Source of the DNA: an uncultured Roseobacter sp.
GTDB taxonomy: Bacteria > Pseudomonadota > Alphaproteobacteria > Rhodobacterales > Rhodobacteraceae
Direction: 5' to 3'
NCBI RefSeq assembly: GCF_947493125.1
Contig: NZ_CANLQB010000005.1
Span: 62,001 to 126,000 of the forward strand
Length of the DNA: 64,000 nucleotides
Position 1 is the first letter of the stretch. Each line of letters opens with the position of its first letter. The translations under genes were made by a program, and so were the position numbers. Shown piece after piece: positions 17,195-25,699 of this stretch. Under the pieces are notes generated by a model. That model was not told the DNA's origin. It saw only the letters and a program-made list of their open reading frames with translations, and did no database searches.

Positions 17195-18157
17195 ATGCGC
17201 GCAATGCAAGTCACAGACCTCGGCCAGCCGCTGAGCCTGCGGGAGGTGGCGAGGCCGGACCCCGGTCCTGGCCAGGTTCAGGTCAAGGTCCATACCTGCG
17301 GGCTGAACTTCGGGGATTTGCTTGTGATCAAAGGGACTTACCAGGAGAAACCGCCCCTCCCGGCGACCATCGGCATGGAGCTGTGCGGGACCATCACGGC
17401 ACTGGGCGACGGGGTCACCGGCTTTGCCGAAGGGCAGCGGGTGGCGGCCTATTGCGGCTTCGGGGCGCTGGCGGACTATGCCGCGATCCCGGCGAATGTC
17501 TGTGTGCCGATCCCGGATGCGATGAGCGCCGAGGATGCCGCGGCGTTCCTCATCACCTATGGCACCAGCCATGTGGCGCTGGATTACAAGGCGCATCTGC
17601 AACCGGGCGAGCGGCTCCTGGTGCTGGGCGCCTCGGGTGGCGTGGGGCTGACGGCGGTGGAACTGGGCAAGCTCATGGGCGCGGAGGTGATTGCCGTGGC
17701 GCGCGGGGCCGAGAAGCTCGCAGTCGCGCAGTCGATGGGCGCCGATCATCTGATCGACTCCCAAACGGGCGATATTCGAAGCCTTGTCAAAGAGTTGGGC
17801 GGTGCGGACGTGGTCTATGACCCGATTGGCGGGGCGCAGTTCGAGGCCGCGCTGCGGGCCTGTAATCCGGAGGCGCGGCTCATCCCGCTGGGCTTTGCCA
17901 GTGGGACGGTGCCACAGATCCCGGCGAATTATCTGCTGGTCAAGAACCTCACGGTGATCGGGCTCTACTGGGGCGGCTACACGCGGGTGAACCCCAAGGT
18001 GCTGACCGACAGTTTCGACGTGCTGACGGCGTGGTACGTGCAGGGCAAGATCAAACCGCACGTCAGCCATGTGCTGCCGCTGGAGGCGGCCAACGAGGCG
18101 CTGGATCTGCTGCGCACCCGCCAGGCCACCGGCAAGGTGGTGGTGAAGATCAGTTAA
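17195..18157 (+). CDS. NADPH:quinone oxidoreductase (MDR zinc-free family)
   Basis: 320 aa, normal length for quinone reductases of the medium-chain dehydrogenase/reductase superfamily. The N-terminal GroES-like domain has LNFGDLLVIKGTYQEKPPLP and GMELCGTI; the Rossmann domain starts at ERLLVLGASGGVGLTAVELGK (residues about 140-160). No structural or catalytic zinc cysteines are present. It reduces quinones or other electrophiles with NADPH in the cytoplasm. A purine-rich AGAGG lies before the ATG. Stands alone next to the decayed phn region. Confidence 0.92.
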   Translation: MRAMQVTDLGQPLSLREVARPDPGPGQVQVKVHTCGLNFGDLLVIKGTYQEKPPLPATIGMELCGTITALGDGVTGFAEGQRVAAYCGFGALADYAAIPANVCVPIPDAMSAEDAAAFLITYGTSHVALDYKAHLQPGERLLVLGASGGVGLTAVELGKLMGAEVIAVARGAEKLAVAQSMGADHLIDSQTGDIRSLVKELGGADVVYDPIGGAQFEAALRACNPEARLIPLGFASGTVPQIPANYLLVKNLTVIGLYWGGYTRVNPKVLTDSFDVLTAWYVQGKIKPHVSHVLPLEAANEALDLLRTRQATGKVVVKIS

Positions 18158-18245
18158 CGCGCCGTCCGCGCAACGGCTGCGGAGCGCTGGCGCCGAATCG
18201 CCGCGAAAGGCCAGGTTAACGCGGCAGATCAGGGTGTTTTCGACA

Positions 18246-18289
18246 TCTGTATCGCGTCGGTATCACGTCGGTATTTTGTCGGTGTCCCG
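18246..18289 (+). repeat. Four-unit 11-bp tandem repeat, copy 1
   Basis: Units TCTGTATCGCG, TCGGTATCACG, TCGGTATTTTG and TCGGTGTCCCG follow without gaps between the convergent quinone reductase and LysR genes. The last unit overlaps a perfect 8-bp stem (TGTCGGTG at 18277-18284, CACCGACA at 18290-18297). A second four-unit array with the same first unit is at 52909-52952. Confidence 0.8.
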
Positions 18290-18386
18290 CACCGACAGGG
18301 CCGGGTTAAGGCAGCGCGCGGTCGGCTTTGCGAACAGACTGTGACGGCATCGTACGATGCTTGGGCGCGGGGAGCCGGGGGTGGGG

Positions 18387-19289
18387 TCAGTCCGTCATCG
18401 AGGCGCGCAACCGGTCGCGCAGCCAGACGTGCCGGGGCGATTGCGCTTCGCGGCGATGCCAGACCATGTCATAGCTCACCTTGGGCAGGGACAGGGGCGG
18501 CACCGAATGGGCAAAGCCCTCGAAGGCGGTGTCCTTCAGCCGGGACGGCAGGGTCGCCACATAGGCCGTCCCCTGCATCAATTTGGCCAGCGCATAGGAG
18601 TTCGCGGCGGAGAGCCTGATCGTGCGCGACAGGCCCAGGCTTTCGAGCGCGCGGTCGACGATGCTCATCTGGTTCTTGCCGAAATCGAGCGTGGCGTGTC
18701 CCAACGCGCTGTAGGCGGTCGCCGTCATCGGTGCGGGCGTCTGGTCCCGGTCGAAGAAGCAGCAGAGCACATCCTCGTAGAGCCGCATGACGCCGAGCTC
18801 CAGCGGGTAGCGGCCAACGCCTGCGGTGATCGCCAGATCGGCCTTGCCGCTGGCGAGATAGTCGAGCGCGTTCGACGCCCCGCCCAGTTCGATGAACCTG
18901 AGCCGGACGTTGGGCGCCTCCTCGCTGATGCGCTGTTTGAGCGCCGTGAGGCTGAGCAGAAGCTCGGTCACATTGGTGGCAATGGTGAATTGGCCGGTGT
19001 CCCGCCGGGGGTCATACTGCCCGGCCAGCGCCAGCCCTTCCAGTTCGGCGAGGATGCCCGCGATCTTGGGCGCCAGCGCCGTGGCGGCAGGCGACGAGAT
19101 GATGTTGCGCCCGTCTTTGACAAAGAGCGGATCGCCGATGCAGTCGCGCAGGCGGTTGAGGCTGTGGCTGACCGCGGATTGGCTCGTGCCCAGATGGCGC
19201 GCGGCCTCCGACACCGACTGAAATTCATACACGGCCATAAAAATCTTCAGAAGGCGGCCGTCCAGCGCTAATGTATTAACTTCTTTCAT
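18387..19289 (-). CDS. LysR-family transcriptional regulator
   Basis: 300 aa from ATG 19289; the frame is open further upstream but the typical LysR length and the LDGRLLKIFMAVYEFQSVSE opening fix this start. Helix-turn-helix: AARHLGTSQSAVSHSLNRLR (residues about 30-50), followed by PLFVKDGRN and a periplasmic-binding-protein-like effector domain. It is divergent from a small gene at 19372. Target and ligand are unknown. Confidence 0.92.
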   Translation of the reverse strand: MKEVNTLALDGRLLKIFMAVYEFQSVSEAARHLGTSQSAVSHSLNRLRDCIGDPLFVKDGRNIISSPAATALAPKIAGILAELEGLALAGQYDPRRDTGQFTIATNVTELLLSLTALKQRISEEAPNVRLRFIELGGASNALDYLASGKADLAITAGVGRYPLELGVMRLYEDVLCCFFDRDQTPAPMTATAYSALGHATLDFGKNQMSIVDRALESLGLSRTIRLSAANSYALAKLMQGTAYVATLPSRLKDTAFEGFAHSVPPLSLPKVSYDMVWHRREAQSPRHVWLRDRLRASMTD

Positions 19290-19371
19290 AGGTTCTTGTA
19301 TTTTTTCGCATTGATCGTCCCAAACTGCCCGGTATCTTGGCATGAAACAGTTACTAAAATGAGGATGTCGC

Positions 19372-19605
19372 ATGAACGATGCGGGCAAAAAGACGGGAGA
19401 GAGGAGTCGTGTCGCATTGCAGGTGATCGAGGGCGGAGGCACGCCCGACGGTCCGGAGGTGGTCCTGCCGGAGGGCGTCGACTGGGTGCCCGGCGTGCTG
19501 GAAGACCTGGGAAATGCGGTCGAAGGGGCCGGGTTCGGGGAGGCGGCCAGAGAGATCCACGTCACACGGCTGCGCGTGGCCGCTCTCATTGCGATGCGGA
19601 TGTAG
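19372..19605 (+). CDS. Small hypothetical protein
   Basis: 77 aa, soluble, with a Gly/Pro/Val-rich middle (VIEGGGTPDGPEVVLPEGVD) and a helical C-terminus ending AALIAMRM. A GAGGATG purine-rich site precedes the ATG. Divergent from the LysR gene, which is the usual place for a LysR target, but no domain is recognised and the gene may be spurious. Confidence 0.45.
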   Translation: MNDAGKKTGERSRVALQVIEGGGTPDGPEVVLPEGVDWVPGVLEDLGNAVEGAGFGEAAREIHVTRLRVAALIAMRM

Positions 19606-19733
19606 GAGCTGCCACCGGCGCGGCGACGGGGTGCGGGCGTGGCCGTGGGCCGCGGGCGAGACGGCGCGCGCTGAGCCCGCGGGGGGTCAGCGCGCCCAGC
19701 GCCCTGGCGTGACGGGCTGTGCTGCCGGAGGGG

Positions 19734-20711
19734 TCAGCGGCGCATCACGGGGGTGCGGGCGATGATGCGGGCCTTTTGGCGTTCGCGCAGGAAGACGAAG
19801 AGGCCCGAGCCCAGGATCAGCGCGATGCCCGCCCAGACCTCCCAGACCGGCAGCTCCGCGAAGATCAGCCAGCCCCAGAAGACGGCGAGCGGCAGGCCCA
19901 CGTATTCGAAGGGGGCGATGGTGGCGGCATCGGCCATGCGGTAGGCCTGGCTGAGGCAGTAGCCGATGATGGCGGCGTTGAGGCCGAGGCCGATCATCAC
20001 CCACCAATCCCCGTCCGCAGGCCAGACCCAGGCGCGGAAGAGAAACTGGATCGAGGGATTCTCGACGCCTTCGGCAAAGCGCCCGTCGCCTGCGACCACG
20101 TAGAAGCCCAGCGAGACCACGATGAAGGTGGCCTGGATATAGACGGCAAGGGCCGAGGCCTTGCTTTCGACCCCCAGCTTGCGGGTCATCAGCTGGTTGA
20201 GCGCGTAGGTCAGCGCAGACAGCACGGGCAGCAGCAGCACGAGACGCGAGGCGTCGAGGGTGTCGGCATCGGCCCAGGGGCGCTGCATGATCACCACGCC
20301 GCCGAAACCGACCACCACCGCCGTCATGCGCATGACGCCGACTTTCTCGCCCAGGATCGGGATGCTGAGCACGGTGATGAAAAGGGGTGCCGCGAAGAAG
20401 AGCGCGGTGGCATCGGCCAGCGGGATGGCGGCGAGGGCGATGAAATAGGTCATGTTCGCGACGACGATCAGCAGGCCGCGGATGGTGTGCAGCACGGGGC
20501 GGCGGGTTATCAGGATCTGCCAGCCGCCTTCCACCTGCACCAGCATCAGCGAGAAGAGGATGCCGATGCCGGAGCGCAGAAACACGATCTCGTGCAGCGG
20601 GTAGCCGCCCGAGAGCTGTTTGATCAGCATGTCGTTGATCGAAATCGCCACGATGCCCGCGATGACGAAGGCGATGCCGAGACCGGCGCGATTCTGCGGG
20701 AGGGTGGACAT
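19734..20711 (-). CDS. EamA/DMT-family membrane transporter
   Basis: 325 aa from ATG 20711 (GGGAG just upstream). Ten hydrophobic segments in two repeated EamA halves: FVIAGIVAISINDMLIKQLS, FLRSGIGILFSLMLV, then FFAAPLFITVLSIPILGEKV closing half one, and YALNQLMTRK, PLAVFWGWLIFAELP closing half two. Members export metabolites or amino acids from the cytoplasm. The substrate cannot be told. It is transcribed opposite to the ABC exporter at 20930. Confidence 0.9.
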   Translation of the reverse strand: MSTLPQNRAGLGIAFVIAGIVAISINDMLIKQLSGGYPLHEIVFLRSGIGILFSLMLVQVEGGWQILITRRPVLHTIRGLLIVVANMTYFIALAAIPLADATALFFAAPLFITVLSIPILGEKVGVMRMTAVVVGFGGVVIMQRPWADADTLDASRLVLLLPVLSALTYALNQLMTRKLGVESKASALAVYIQATFIVVSLGFYVVAGDGRFAEGVENPSIQFLFRAWVWPADGDWWVMIGLGLNAAIIGYCLSQAYRMADAATIAPFEYVGLPLAVFWGWLIFAELPVWEVWAGIALILGSGLFVFLRERQKARIIARTPVMRR

Positions 20712-20929
20712 GGCTCCCGTGGTATCAGCCCGGGGCGGGCTGTCGAGCCCGGAAGCGACATGGCCGGCGGTCGTGTCCTGCCCGCGTGCAGCAGGATCCC
20801 TATTCAGAGGGCCAGGCGGGCCGATATGCGGTGTGGCGCACAAAGGTCCGCGTTGTCTGTGCGGAGGCGCGCTGTTATCTTGGTGGGCCGCGGCCTAGGG
20901 TGCGCCGCGACGGGCAGGGGGGCTTAGGG

Positions 20930-21868
20930 ATGGCGGCCATTCTCGACATCAAGGATTTGCGCAAGGCCTATGCGGATGGGTTCGAGGCGCTCAAGGGCGT
21001 GGATTTACAGATCGAGCAGGGGGAGATCCTTGCGCTGCTCGGGCCCAATGGGGCGGGCAAGACGACGCTGATTTCCACCGTCTGCGGGATCACGCGGGCG
21101 ACCTCGGGGCAGGTGCTGGTCGGCGGGCATGACATCATCACCGACTTCCGCGCGGCGCGCAGCATGATCGGGCTTGTGCCGCAGGAGATCAACCTGGAGC
21201 CTTTCGAGAAGGTGCTCAACACGGTGCGGTTTTCGCGCGGGCTGTTCGGTAAGGCGCGGGATGACGCGGCGATCGAGCGGATCCTGCGGCAGCTGTCGCT
21301 GTGGGACAAGAAGGACAATCAGATCCGCGCGCTCTCGGGCGGCATGAAACGGCGGGTGCTGATCGCCAAGGCGCTGGCCCACGAGCCGCGGCTGCTGTTC
21401 CTCGATGAGCCGACTGCCGGGGTCGATGTGGAGCTGCGCAAGGACATGTGGGAGATCGTCGAGGGGTTGAAGGCGGATGGCGTGACCATTGTGCTGACGA
21501 CCCACTACATCGAGGAGGCGGAGGCGATTGCCGACCGGGTGGGGGTGATCGCCAAGGGGGAGCTGCTGTTGGTCGAGGAGAAGGCGAGCCTGATGGCGCG
21601 GATGGGGCAGAAGCAGCTGGATGTGCAGCTGTCGGAGCCCTTGGACGCGGTGCCGGAGGCGCTGGCCAAGTACGATCTGACGCTCTGCGATCAGGGGTGC
21701 ACGCTGACCTATGCCTATGACACGCGGGCGGAGCGGACGGGGATCACCAAGCTCTTGGGCGATGTCTCGGCCGCAGGGCTGGTGCTGCGCGATGTGGTGA
21801 CGCGGCAGAGCAGCCTGGAGGATATCTTCGTGGGGCTGGTGCATGAGGATGCGGAGGACGGGCGATGA
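20930..21868 (+). CDS. ABC-2 exporter ATP-binding protein (YadG-like)
   Basis: 312 aa from ATG 20930, preceded by a G-rich Shine-Dalgarno-like run; the frame extends upstream without a convincing start. Walker [12 protein letters not shown], signature [10 protein letters not shown], Walker [13 protein letters not shown] and the switch histidine in [12 protein letters not shown] are all present. It powers the permease encoded next (four-base ATGA overlap). Such pairs export lipids, polysaccharides or drugs. The substrate is unknown. Confidence 0.93.
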   Translation: MAAILDIKDLRKAYADGFEALKGVDLQIEQGEILALLGPNGAGKTTLISTVCGITRATSGQVLVGGHDIITDFRAARSMIGLVPQEINLEPFEKVLNTVRFSRGLFGKARDDAAIERILRQLSLWDKKDNQIRALSGGMKRRVLIAKALAHEPRLLFLDEPTAGVDVELRKDMWEIVEGLKADGVTIVLTTHYIEEAEAIADRVGVIAKGELLLVEEKASLMARMGQKQLDVQLSEPLDAVPEALAKYDLTLCDQGCTLTYAYDTRAERTGITKLLGDVSAAGLVLRDVVTRQSSLEDIFVGLVHEDAEDGR

Positions 21869-22626
21869 ACTGGACGGCGATCAAGGCGATCTATCTCTTT
21901 GAGATGGCGCGGTTTTTCCGGACGTTGGCGCAGAGCTTCATCTCGCCTGTGCTGTCCACCTCTCTCTATTTCGTGGTGTTTGGCGCGGCCATCGGCAGCC
22001 GCATCGACGAGATCGAAGGCGTCAGCTATGGCGCCTTCATCGTGCCGGGGCTGATCATGCTGTCGGTGATCACGCAGGCGATTTCCAACGCCTCCTTCGG
22101 GATCTATTTCCCCAAGTTCATCGGCACGATCTACGAGCTGCTCTCGGCCCCGGTGAACTTTCTGGAGATCGTGGCAGGGTATGTGGGGGCCGCGGCGACC
22201 AAGGCGCTGTTCATCGGGGTGATCATCCTGATCACGGCGTTTTTCTTCGTGGACGTGACGATCCAGCACCCGCTGGCCATGGTGGCGTTTCTGCTGCTCA
22301 CCTGTCTGAGCTTTGCGCTGCTGGGGTTCATCATCGGCATCTGGGCGGGCAGTTTCGAGCAGTTGCAGCTGGTGCCGCTGCTGATTGTCACGCCGCTCGT
22401 CTTCCTCGGCGGCGCTTTCTATTCGATCTCGATGCTGCCGCCGGTCTGGCAGACGATTTCCTACTTCAACCCGGTGGTCTATCTGATTTCGGGCTTCCGA
22501 TGGTCGTTCTTCGGCGCGGCGGATGTGCCGATTGCCGTATCCCTCCTGGCGATTGGCGGGTTCACGGTCGCTTGCCTCGCTGTCATCGGCTGGATCTTCA
22601 AAACCGGCTGGCGCATTCGGCAATAA
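21865..22626 (+). CDS. ABC-2 type permease (YadH-like)
   Basis: 253 aa with six hydrophobic segments, for example [54 protein letters not shown] and [20 protein letters not shown]. The latter contains the 'P-L-x-F-L-x-G-x-F' ABC-2 signature. It forms the membrane channel with the preceding ATPase, to which it is translationally coupled. Confidence 0.92.
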   Translation: MNWTAIKAIYLFEMARFFRTLAQSFISPVLSTSLYFVVFGAAIGSRIDEIEGVSYGAFIVPGLIMLSVITQAISNASFGIYFPKFIGTIYELLSAPVNFLEIVAGYVGAAATKALFIGVIILITAFFFVDVTIQHPLAMVAFLLLTCLSFALLGFIIGIWAGSFEQLQLVPLLIVTPLVFLGGAFYSISMLPPVWQTISYFNPVVYLISGFRWSFFGAADVPIAVSLLAIGGFTVACLAVIGWIFKTGWRIRQ

Positions 22627-22694
22627 GGCCGCATCAAAAAACCTTATGGCTCTCCTCCTTGTTTGCAGGGGGTCGCCATTCTACATGGGGTCAC

Positions 22695-23492
22695 ATGAAA
22701 CGCTGGATCCCCTTCATGAAATCCGACCCGACGGTCGCTGTCATCCGCCTCTCGGGGATGATTGCCGCCTCCGGACGGGCCGCGCTGAATGACGCAAACC
22801 TTGCGCCTGTCATCGAAAAAGCCTTTGCCCGCGGCAAGCCAGCGGCGGTGGCGCTGGAGGTGAATTCGCCCGGGGGCAGCCCGGTGCAATCCTCACTGAT
22901 CGGCGCCCGCATTCGACGCCTGGCGGAGGAAAAAGAGATCCCCGTGATCGCCTTTGTCGAGGATGTGGCGGCCTCCGGCGGGTATTGGCTGGCCGCGGCA
23001 GCGGATGAGATTTATGCCGACGACAGCTCGGTCGTGGGCTCCATCGGGGTGATTTCCGCGTCCTTCGGGGCGCATGAGTTCCTGGTGAAGCAGGGGATCG
23101 AGCGGCGCGTCTATACCGCCGGAAAATCCAAATCCATGCTCGACCCCTTCCGCCCGGAAAACCCCGAGGATGTGGCGCGGCTGAAGGAGATCCTCGAGGA
23201 CATCCACACCAATTTCAAGACGCATGTGAGCGCGCGGCGGCACGGCAAGCTGCCCGAGGATCGCGACCTCTTTACCGGGGAAATCTGGCTCGCGCGCAAG
23301 GCCACCGAACTGGGGCTGATCGACGGTGTCGGGCATTTGAAACCGATGATGCAGGCGCGTTTTGGAGAGAAGGTGAAGTTCCGCCGCTACGGGGTGCGCA
23401 AACCCTTCCTTGCGCGGTTTGGCGCGCAGCTTGTAGGCGATGCCCTGCACGGGCTGGAAGAGCGCAGCGCATACGCGCAGTTCGGACTTTAG
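22695..23492 (+). CDS. S49-family peptidase (SppA/SohB-like)
   Basis: 265 aa from ATG 22695. The protein lacks a clear N-terminal membrane anchor. The catalytic serine is S94 in VAASGGYWLAAAADEI and the lysine K144 in YTAGKSKSMLDPF, the 50-residue spacing of the Ser/Lys dyad in single-domain SppA-type enzymes. Also present are VNSPGGSPVQSS and the SIGVISASFG loop. These enzymes cut signal peptides or membrane-protein fragments. Downstream small genes follow closely, suggesting an operon. Confidence 0.92.
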   Translation: MKRWIPFMKSDPTVAVIRLSGMIAASGRAALNDANLAPVIEKAFARGKPAAVALEVNSPGGSPVQSSLIGARIRRLAEEKEIPVIAFVEDVAASGGYWLAAAADEIYADDSSVVGSIGVISASFGAHEFLVKQGIERRVYTAGKSKSMLDPFRPENPEDVARLKEILEDIHTNFKTHVSARRHGKLPEDRDLFTGEIWLARKATELGLIDGVGHLKPMMQARFGEKVKFRRYGVRKPFLARFGAQLVGDALHGLEERSAYAQFGL

Positions 23493-23497
23493 CCTTT

Positions 23498-23668
23498 ATG
23501 ATTTTCAAGATTGTCACCCTGTTCCTGGTCGTCATGGGCGTGCTCGCCATGTTCGGCAAGATGCACTGGCTCGGGGGCAAGCGGTTGGCAAACACGAAAT
23601 GCCGCTCCTGCGGGCGCTACCGGATCGGGCGTGGCCCGTGCCCGTGCGGCAAGGATGATCGCGCATGA
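23498..23668 (+). CDS. 56-aa membrane-anchored zinc-ribbon-like protein
   Basis: A short frame from ATG 23498 to TGA 23668. Residues 2-22 are one hydrophobic helix (FKIVTLFLVVMGVLAMFG), then a basic linker, and residues 35-50 hold CRSC and CPC in a compact four-cysteine pattern that suggests a zinc ribbon. Five bases separate it from the S49 peptidase stop and its own stop overlaps the antiporter start by four bases (ATGA). This tight packing on both sides supports a real gene. Function unknown; a membrane-tethered partner of the peptidase or antiporter is conceivable. Confidence 0.75.
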   Translation: MIFKIVTLFLVVMGVLAMFGKMHWLGGKRLANTKCRSCGRYRIGRGPCPCGKDDRA

Positions 23669-24615
23669 TCCTGCCGTGGATTCTCTGCGGCTTTGGACTG
23701 GTCCTTCTGCTTCTGGCGGGGGATGCGCTGGTCAAGGGGGCGGTGAACATGTCGCTGCGCCTCGGGGTGCCGGCGCTGATCGTCAGCCTCACCATCGTGG
23801 CATTCGGCACCTCGGCGCCGGAGCTTTTGATTTCGGTGCAGGCGATCCTCGACGATGCGCCGGGGCTGGCGTTGGGCAACGTGGTGGGCTCGAACACCGC
23901 GAACATCTTGCTTGTGCTGGGGGTGCCCGCGCTGCTGGCGACCATGCACACGGCGGAATGCAACACGCGCAAGACCTACAACCAGATGATCTTTGCCAGC
24001 GTGCTGTTCATCGGGCTTGCCTTTCGCGGGGTCTTTGACTGGATCGCGGGAGCGGTGTTGCTGGCGGGGCTCGGCCTGATGCTGGCCGATGCGTTCCGCG
24101 ACGCGCATCAGCACCGACAGGCCTGCAAGGGCGAGCCCGAAGATGAGCCCGAGGGCGCGGACCCGGACCTGCCCTGGTGGCGCATCATCATGTTCCTGCT
24201 GCTGGGGCTTGCAGGGCTGCCGCTGGGCGCCAGCCTGCTGGTGGAGAATGCGACGATCATCGCCAAGACCTATGGGGTCTCGGACACGGTGATCGGGCTG
24301 ACGCTGGTGGCCATCGGCACCTCGCTGCCGGAGCTGGCCACGACGGTGATGGCGGCGCTGCGCCGTCAGGCGGATGTGGCCCTGGGCAATGTCATCGGCT
24401 CGAACATGTTCAACCTGCTGGCGATCATCGGGATTGCCAGTTTCGTGGGGCCGATTCCGGTGGATCGGGAATTCCTGACCTTCGATCTCTGGGTCATGCT
24501 CGGCGCCTCTGTTCTTTTGCTGCCCTTCGTCTATCTGTCGTGGAACATCACGCGGGTCTGGGGCGTGATCCTGAGCGGGCTCTATGTGGCCTATCTGGTG
24601 ATCGTGCTGGCCTGA
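23665..24615 (+). CDS. Calcium/sodium antiporter (YrbG family)
   Basis: 316 aa with about ten membrane segments in two inverted halves, each with the CaCA alpha-repeat: TIVAFGTSAPELLISVQAI with GNVVGSNTANI in the first, and VAIGTSLPELATTVMAAL with GNVIGSNMFNL in the second. A hydrophilic loop (residues 150-170) divides the halves. It exchanges Na+ and Ca2+ (or related ions) across the inner membrane. Start overlaps the small zinc-ribbon gene. Confidence 0.94.
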   Translation: MILPWILCGFGLVLLLLAGDALVKGAVNMSLRLGVPALIVSLTIVAFGTSAPELLISVQAILDDAPGLALGNVVGSNTANILLVLGVPALLATMHTAECNTRKTYNQMIFASVLFIGLAFRGVFDWIAGAVLLAGLGLMLADAFRDAHQHRQACKGEPEDEPEGADPDLPWWRIIMFLLLGLAGLPLGASLLVENATIIAKTYGVSDTVIGLTLVAIGTSLPELATTVMAALRRQADVALGNVIGSNMFNLLAIIGIASFVGPIPVDREFLTFDLWVMLGASVLLLPFVYLSWNITRVWGVILSGLYVAYLVIVLA

Positions 24616-24636
24616 CGGGCAGGGCAGGGAGATTTT

Positions 24637-25416
24637 ATGCCGACAGCTCTTGTTACGGGTGCGGGCCACCGGATTGGCCGCGCCATGGCGCTCTATCTCG
24701 CCGGGCGCGGATATGATGTGGCGGTGCATTATGCGTCCTCGGCGGCGGGCGCGGAGGAGACGGTGGCAGGCGTCGAGGCGGCGGGGACGCGCGGCGTGGC
24801 GCTGCAGGCGGATCTGCTGGAGGATGCGGCGACCGAGGCGCTGTTCGATCAGGCGGTGGAGGCCTGTGGCGGGCCGGTGACCTGCCTGGTGAACAACGCG
24901 TCGATCTTTGAGTATGACACGGTGGCAAGTGCCACGCGGGAGAGCTGGGACCGGCATATGCAGAGCAATCTGCGCGCGCCCTTCCTTCTGACCCAGAAGA
25001 TGGCGGCGCAAGATCTGGTGGCGGAGACGGATGCCGCGGGCGAGCCGCAGGCCACCGGGCTGATCGTGAACATGGTGGACCAGCGGGTGCGCAAGCTGAC
25101 GCCGGAGTTCATGACCTACACGCTGGCGAAGATGGGGCTCTGGGCGCTGACACAGACGGCGGCGCAGGCGCTGGCCCCGGCGATCCGGGTGAATGCCATC
25201 GGTCCCGGCCCGACGCTGCAGGGCGGGCGGCAATCGGCGGAGCATTTCGCGAAACAGCGCGCGGCAACGGTGCTTGAGCGCGGCGCAAACCCCGGAGATA
25301 TGACCGCGGCGCTGGGCTATTTCCTCGATGCGCCGGGCGTGACCGGGCAGCTGCTTTGCGTCGACGGCGGCCAGCATCTGGCCTGGCAGACGCCCGACGT
25401 TCTGGGGGTGGAGTAA
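24637..25416 (+). CDS. SDR-family oxidoreductase (FolM/pteridine reductase-like)
   Basis: 259 aa. The cofactor loop is ALVTGAGHRIGRAMALYLA, where the H-R after the glycines is typical of pteridine-reductase-like SDRs; NNAS (CLVNNASIFEYD) and the catalytic Tyr-Lys are in FMTYTLAKMGLWALT, with PGPTL after the active site. It probably reduces a carbonyl or pterin substrate with NADPH. AGGGAGA precedes the ATG. It follows the antiporter by 21 bases. Confidence 0.88.
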   Translation: MPTALVTGAGHRIGRAMALYLAGRGYDVAVHYASSAAGAEETVAGVEAAGTRGVALQADLLEDAATEALFDQAVEACGGPVTCLVNNASIFEYDTVASATRESWDRHMQSNLRAPFLLTQKMAAQDLVAETDAAGEPQATGLIVNMVDQRVRKLTPEFMTYTLAKMGLWALTQTAAQALAPAIRVNAIGPGPTLQGGRQSAEHFAKQRAATVLERGANPGDMTAALGYFLDAPGVTGQLLCVDGGQHLAWQTPDVLGVE

Positions 25417-25621
25417 GCCCGTCGCCAGACAAGTTTTGCACCGGATTAAGGAGTGTTACAAATTCGTTACCAAAATGTCTTTGTTTTCAAAACCTTGCGC
25501 TGTGCAGAAGAAAATATCATTTTGAAACAGGGGCTTGCGTAGGCGCCTATTTTTTAGGCAAACTGCTGAAATCCCCTCAGAGAAAGGGAAAATTCCGGAT
25601 GGCAGGAAGTTATCGGCAGAG

Positions 25622-25630
25622 TTATCCACA
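25622..25630 (+). promoter_or_regulatory. Consensus DnaA box upstream of uvrC
   Basis: TTATCCACA is a perfect DnaA box. It lies 70 bases before the uvrC start in a 283-base AT-rich intergenic region. A lone box cannot mark an origin; it may contribute to replication-linked regulation of uvrC, or be chance. Confidence 0.4.
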
Positions 25631-25699
25631 TGATTGGTGGACAGGTTCGCTCTTGCAGTTGCTTTCACTCCGGTGCAGCCACCGCTAAGAATCACACCT

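Noticed and set aside
17195-17820. A plus-strand open frame overlapping the quinone reductase
   Set aside because: Out of frame with the recognised reductase; low-complexity Gly/Arg content.
18246-18289. CRISPR array
   Set aside because: Units are 11 bp with no spacers and no cas genes nearby.
25622-25630. Replication origin near the DnaA box
   Set aside because: Only one box, no cluster, no origin-type genes nearby.
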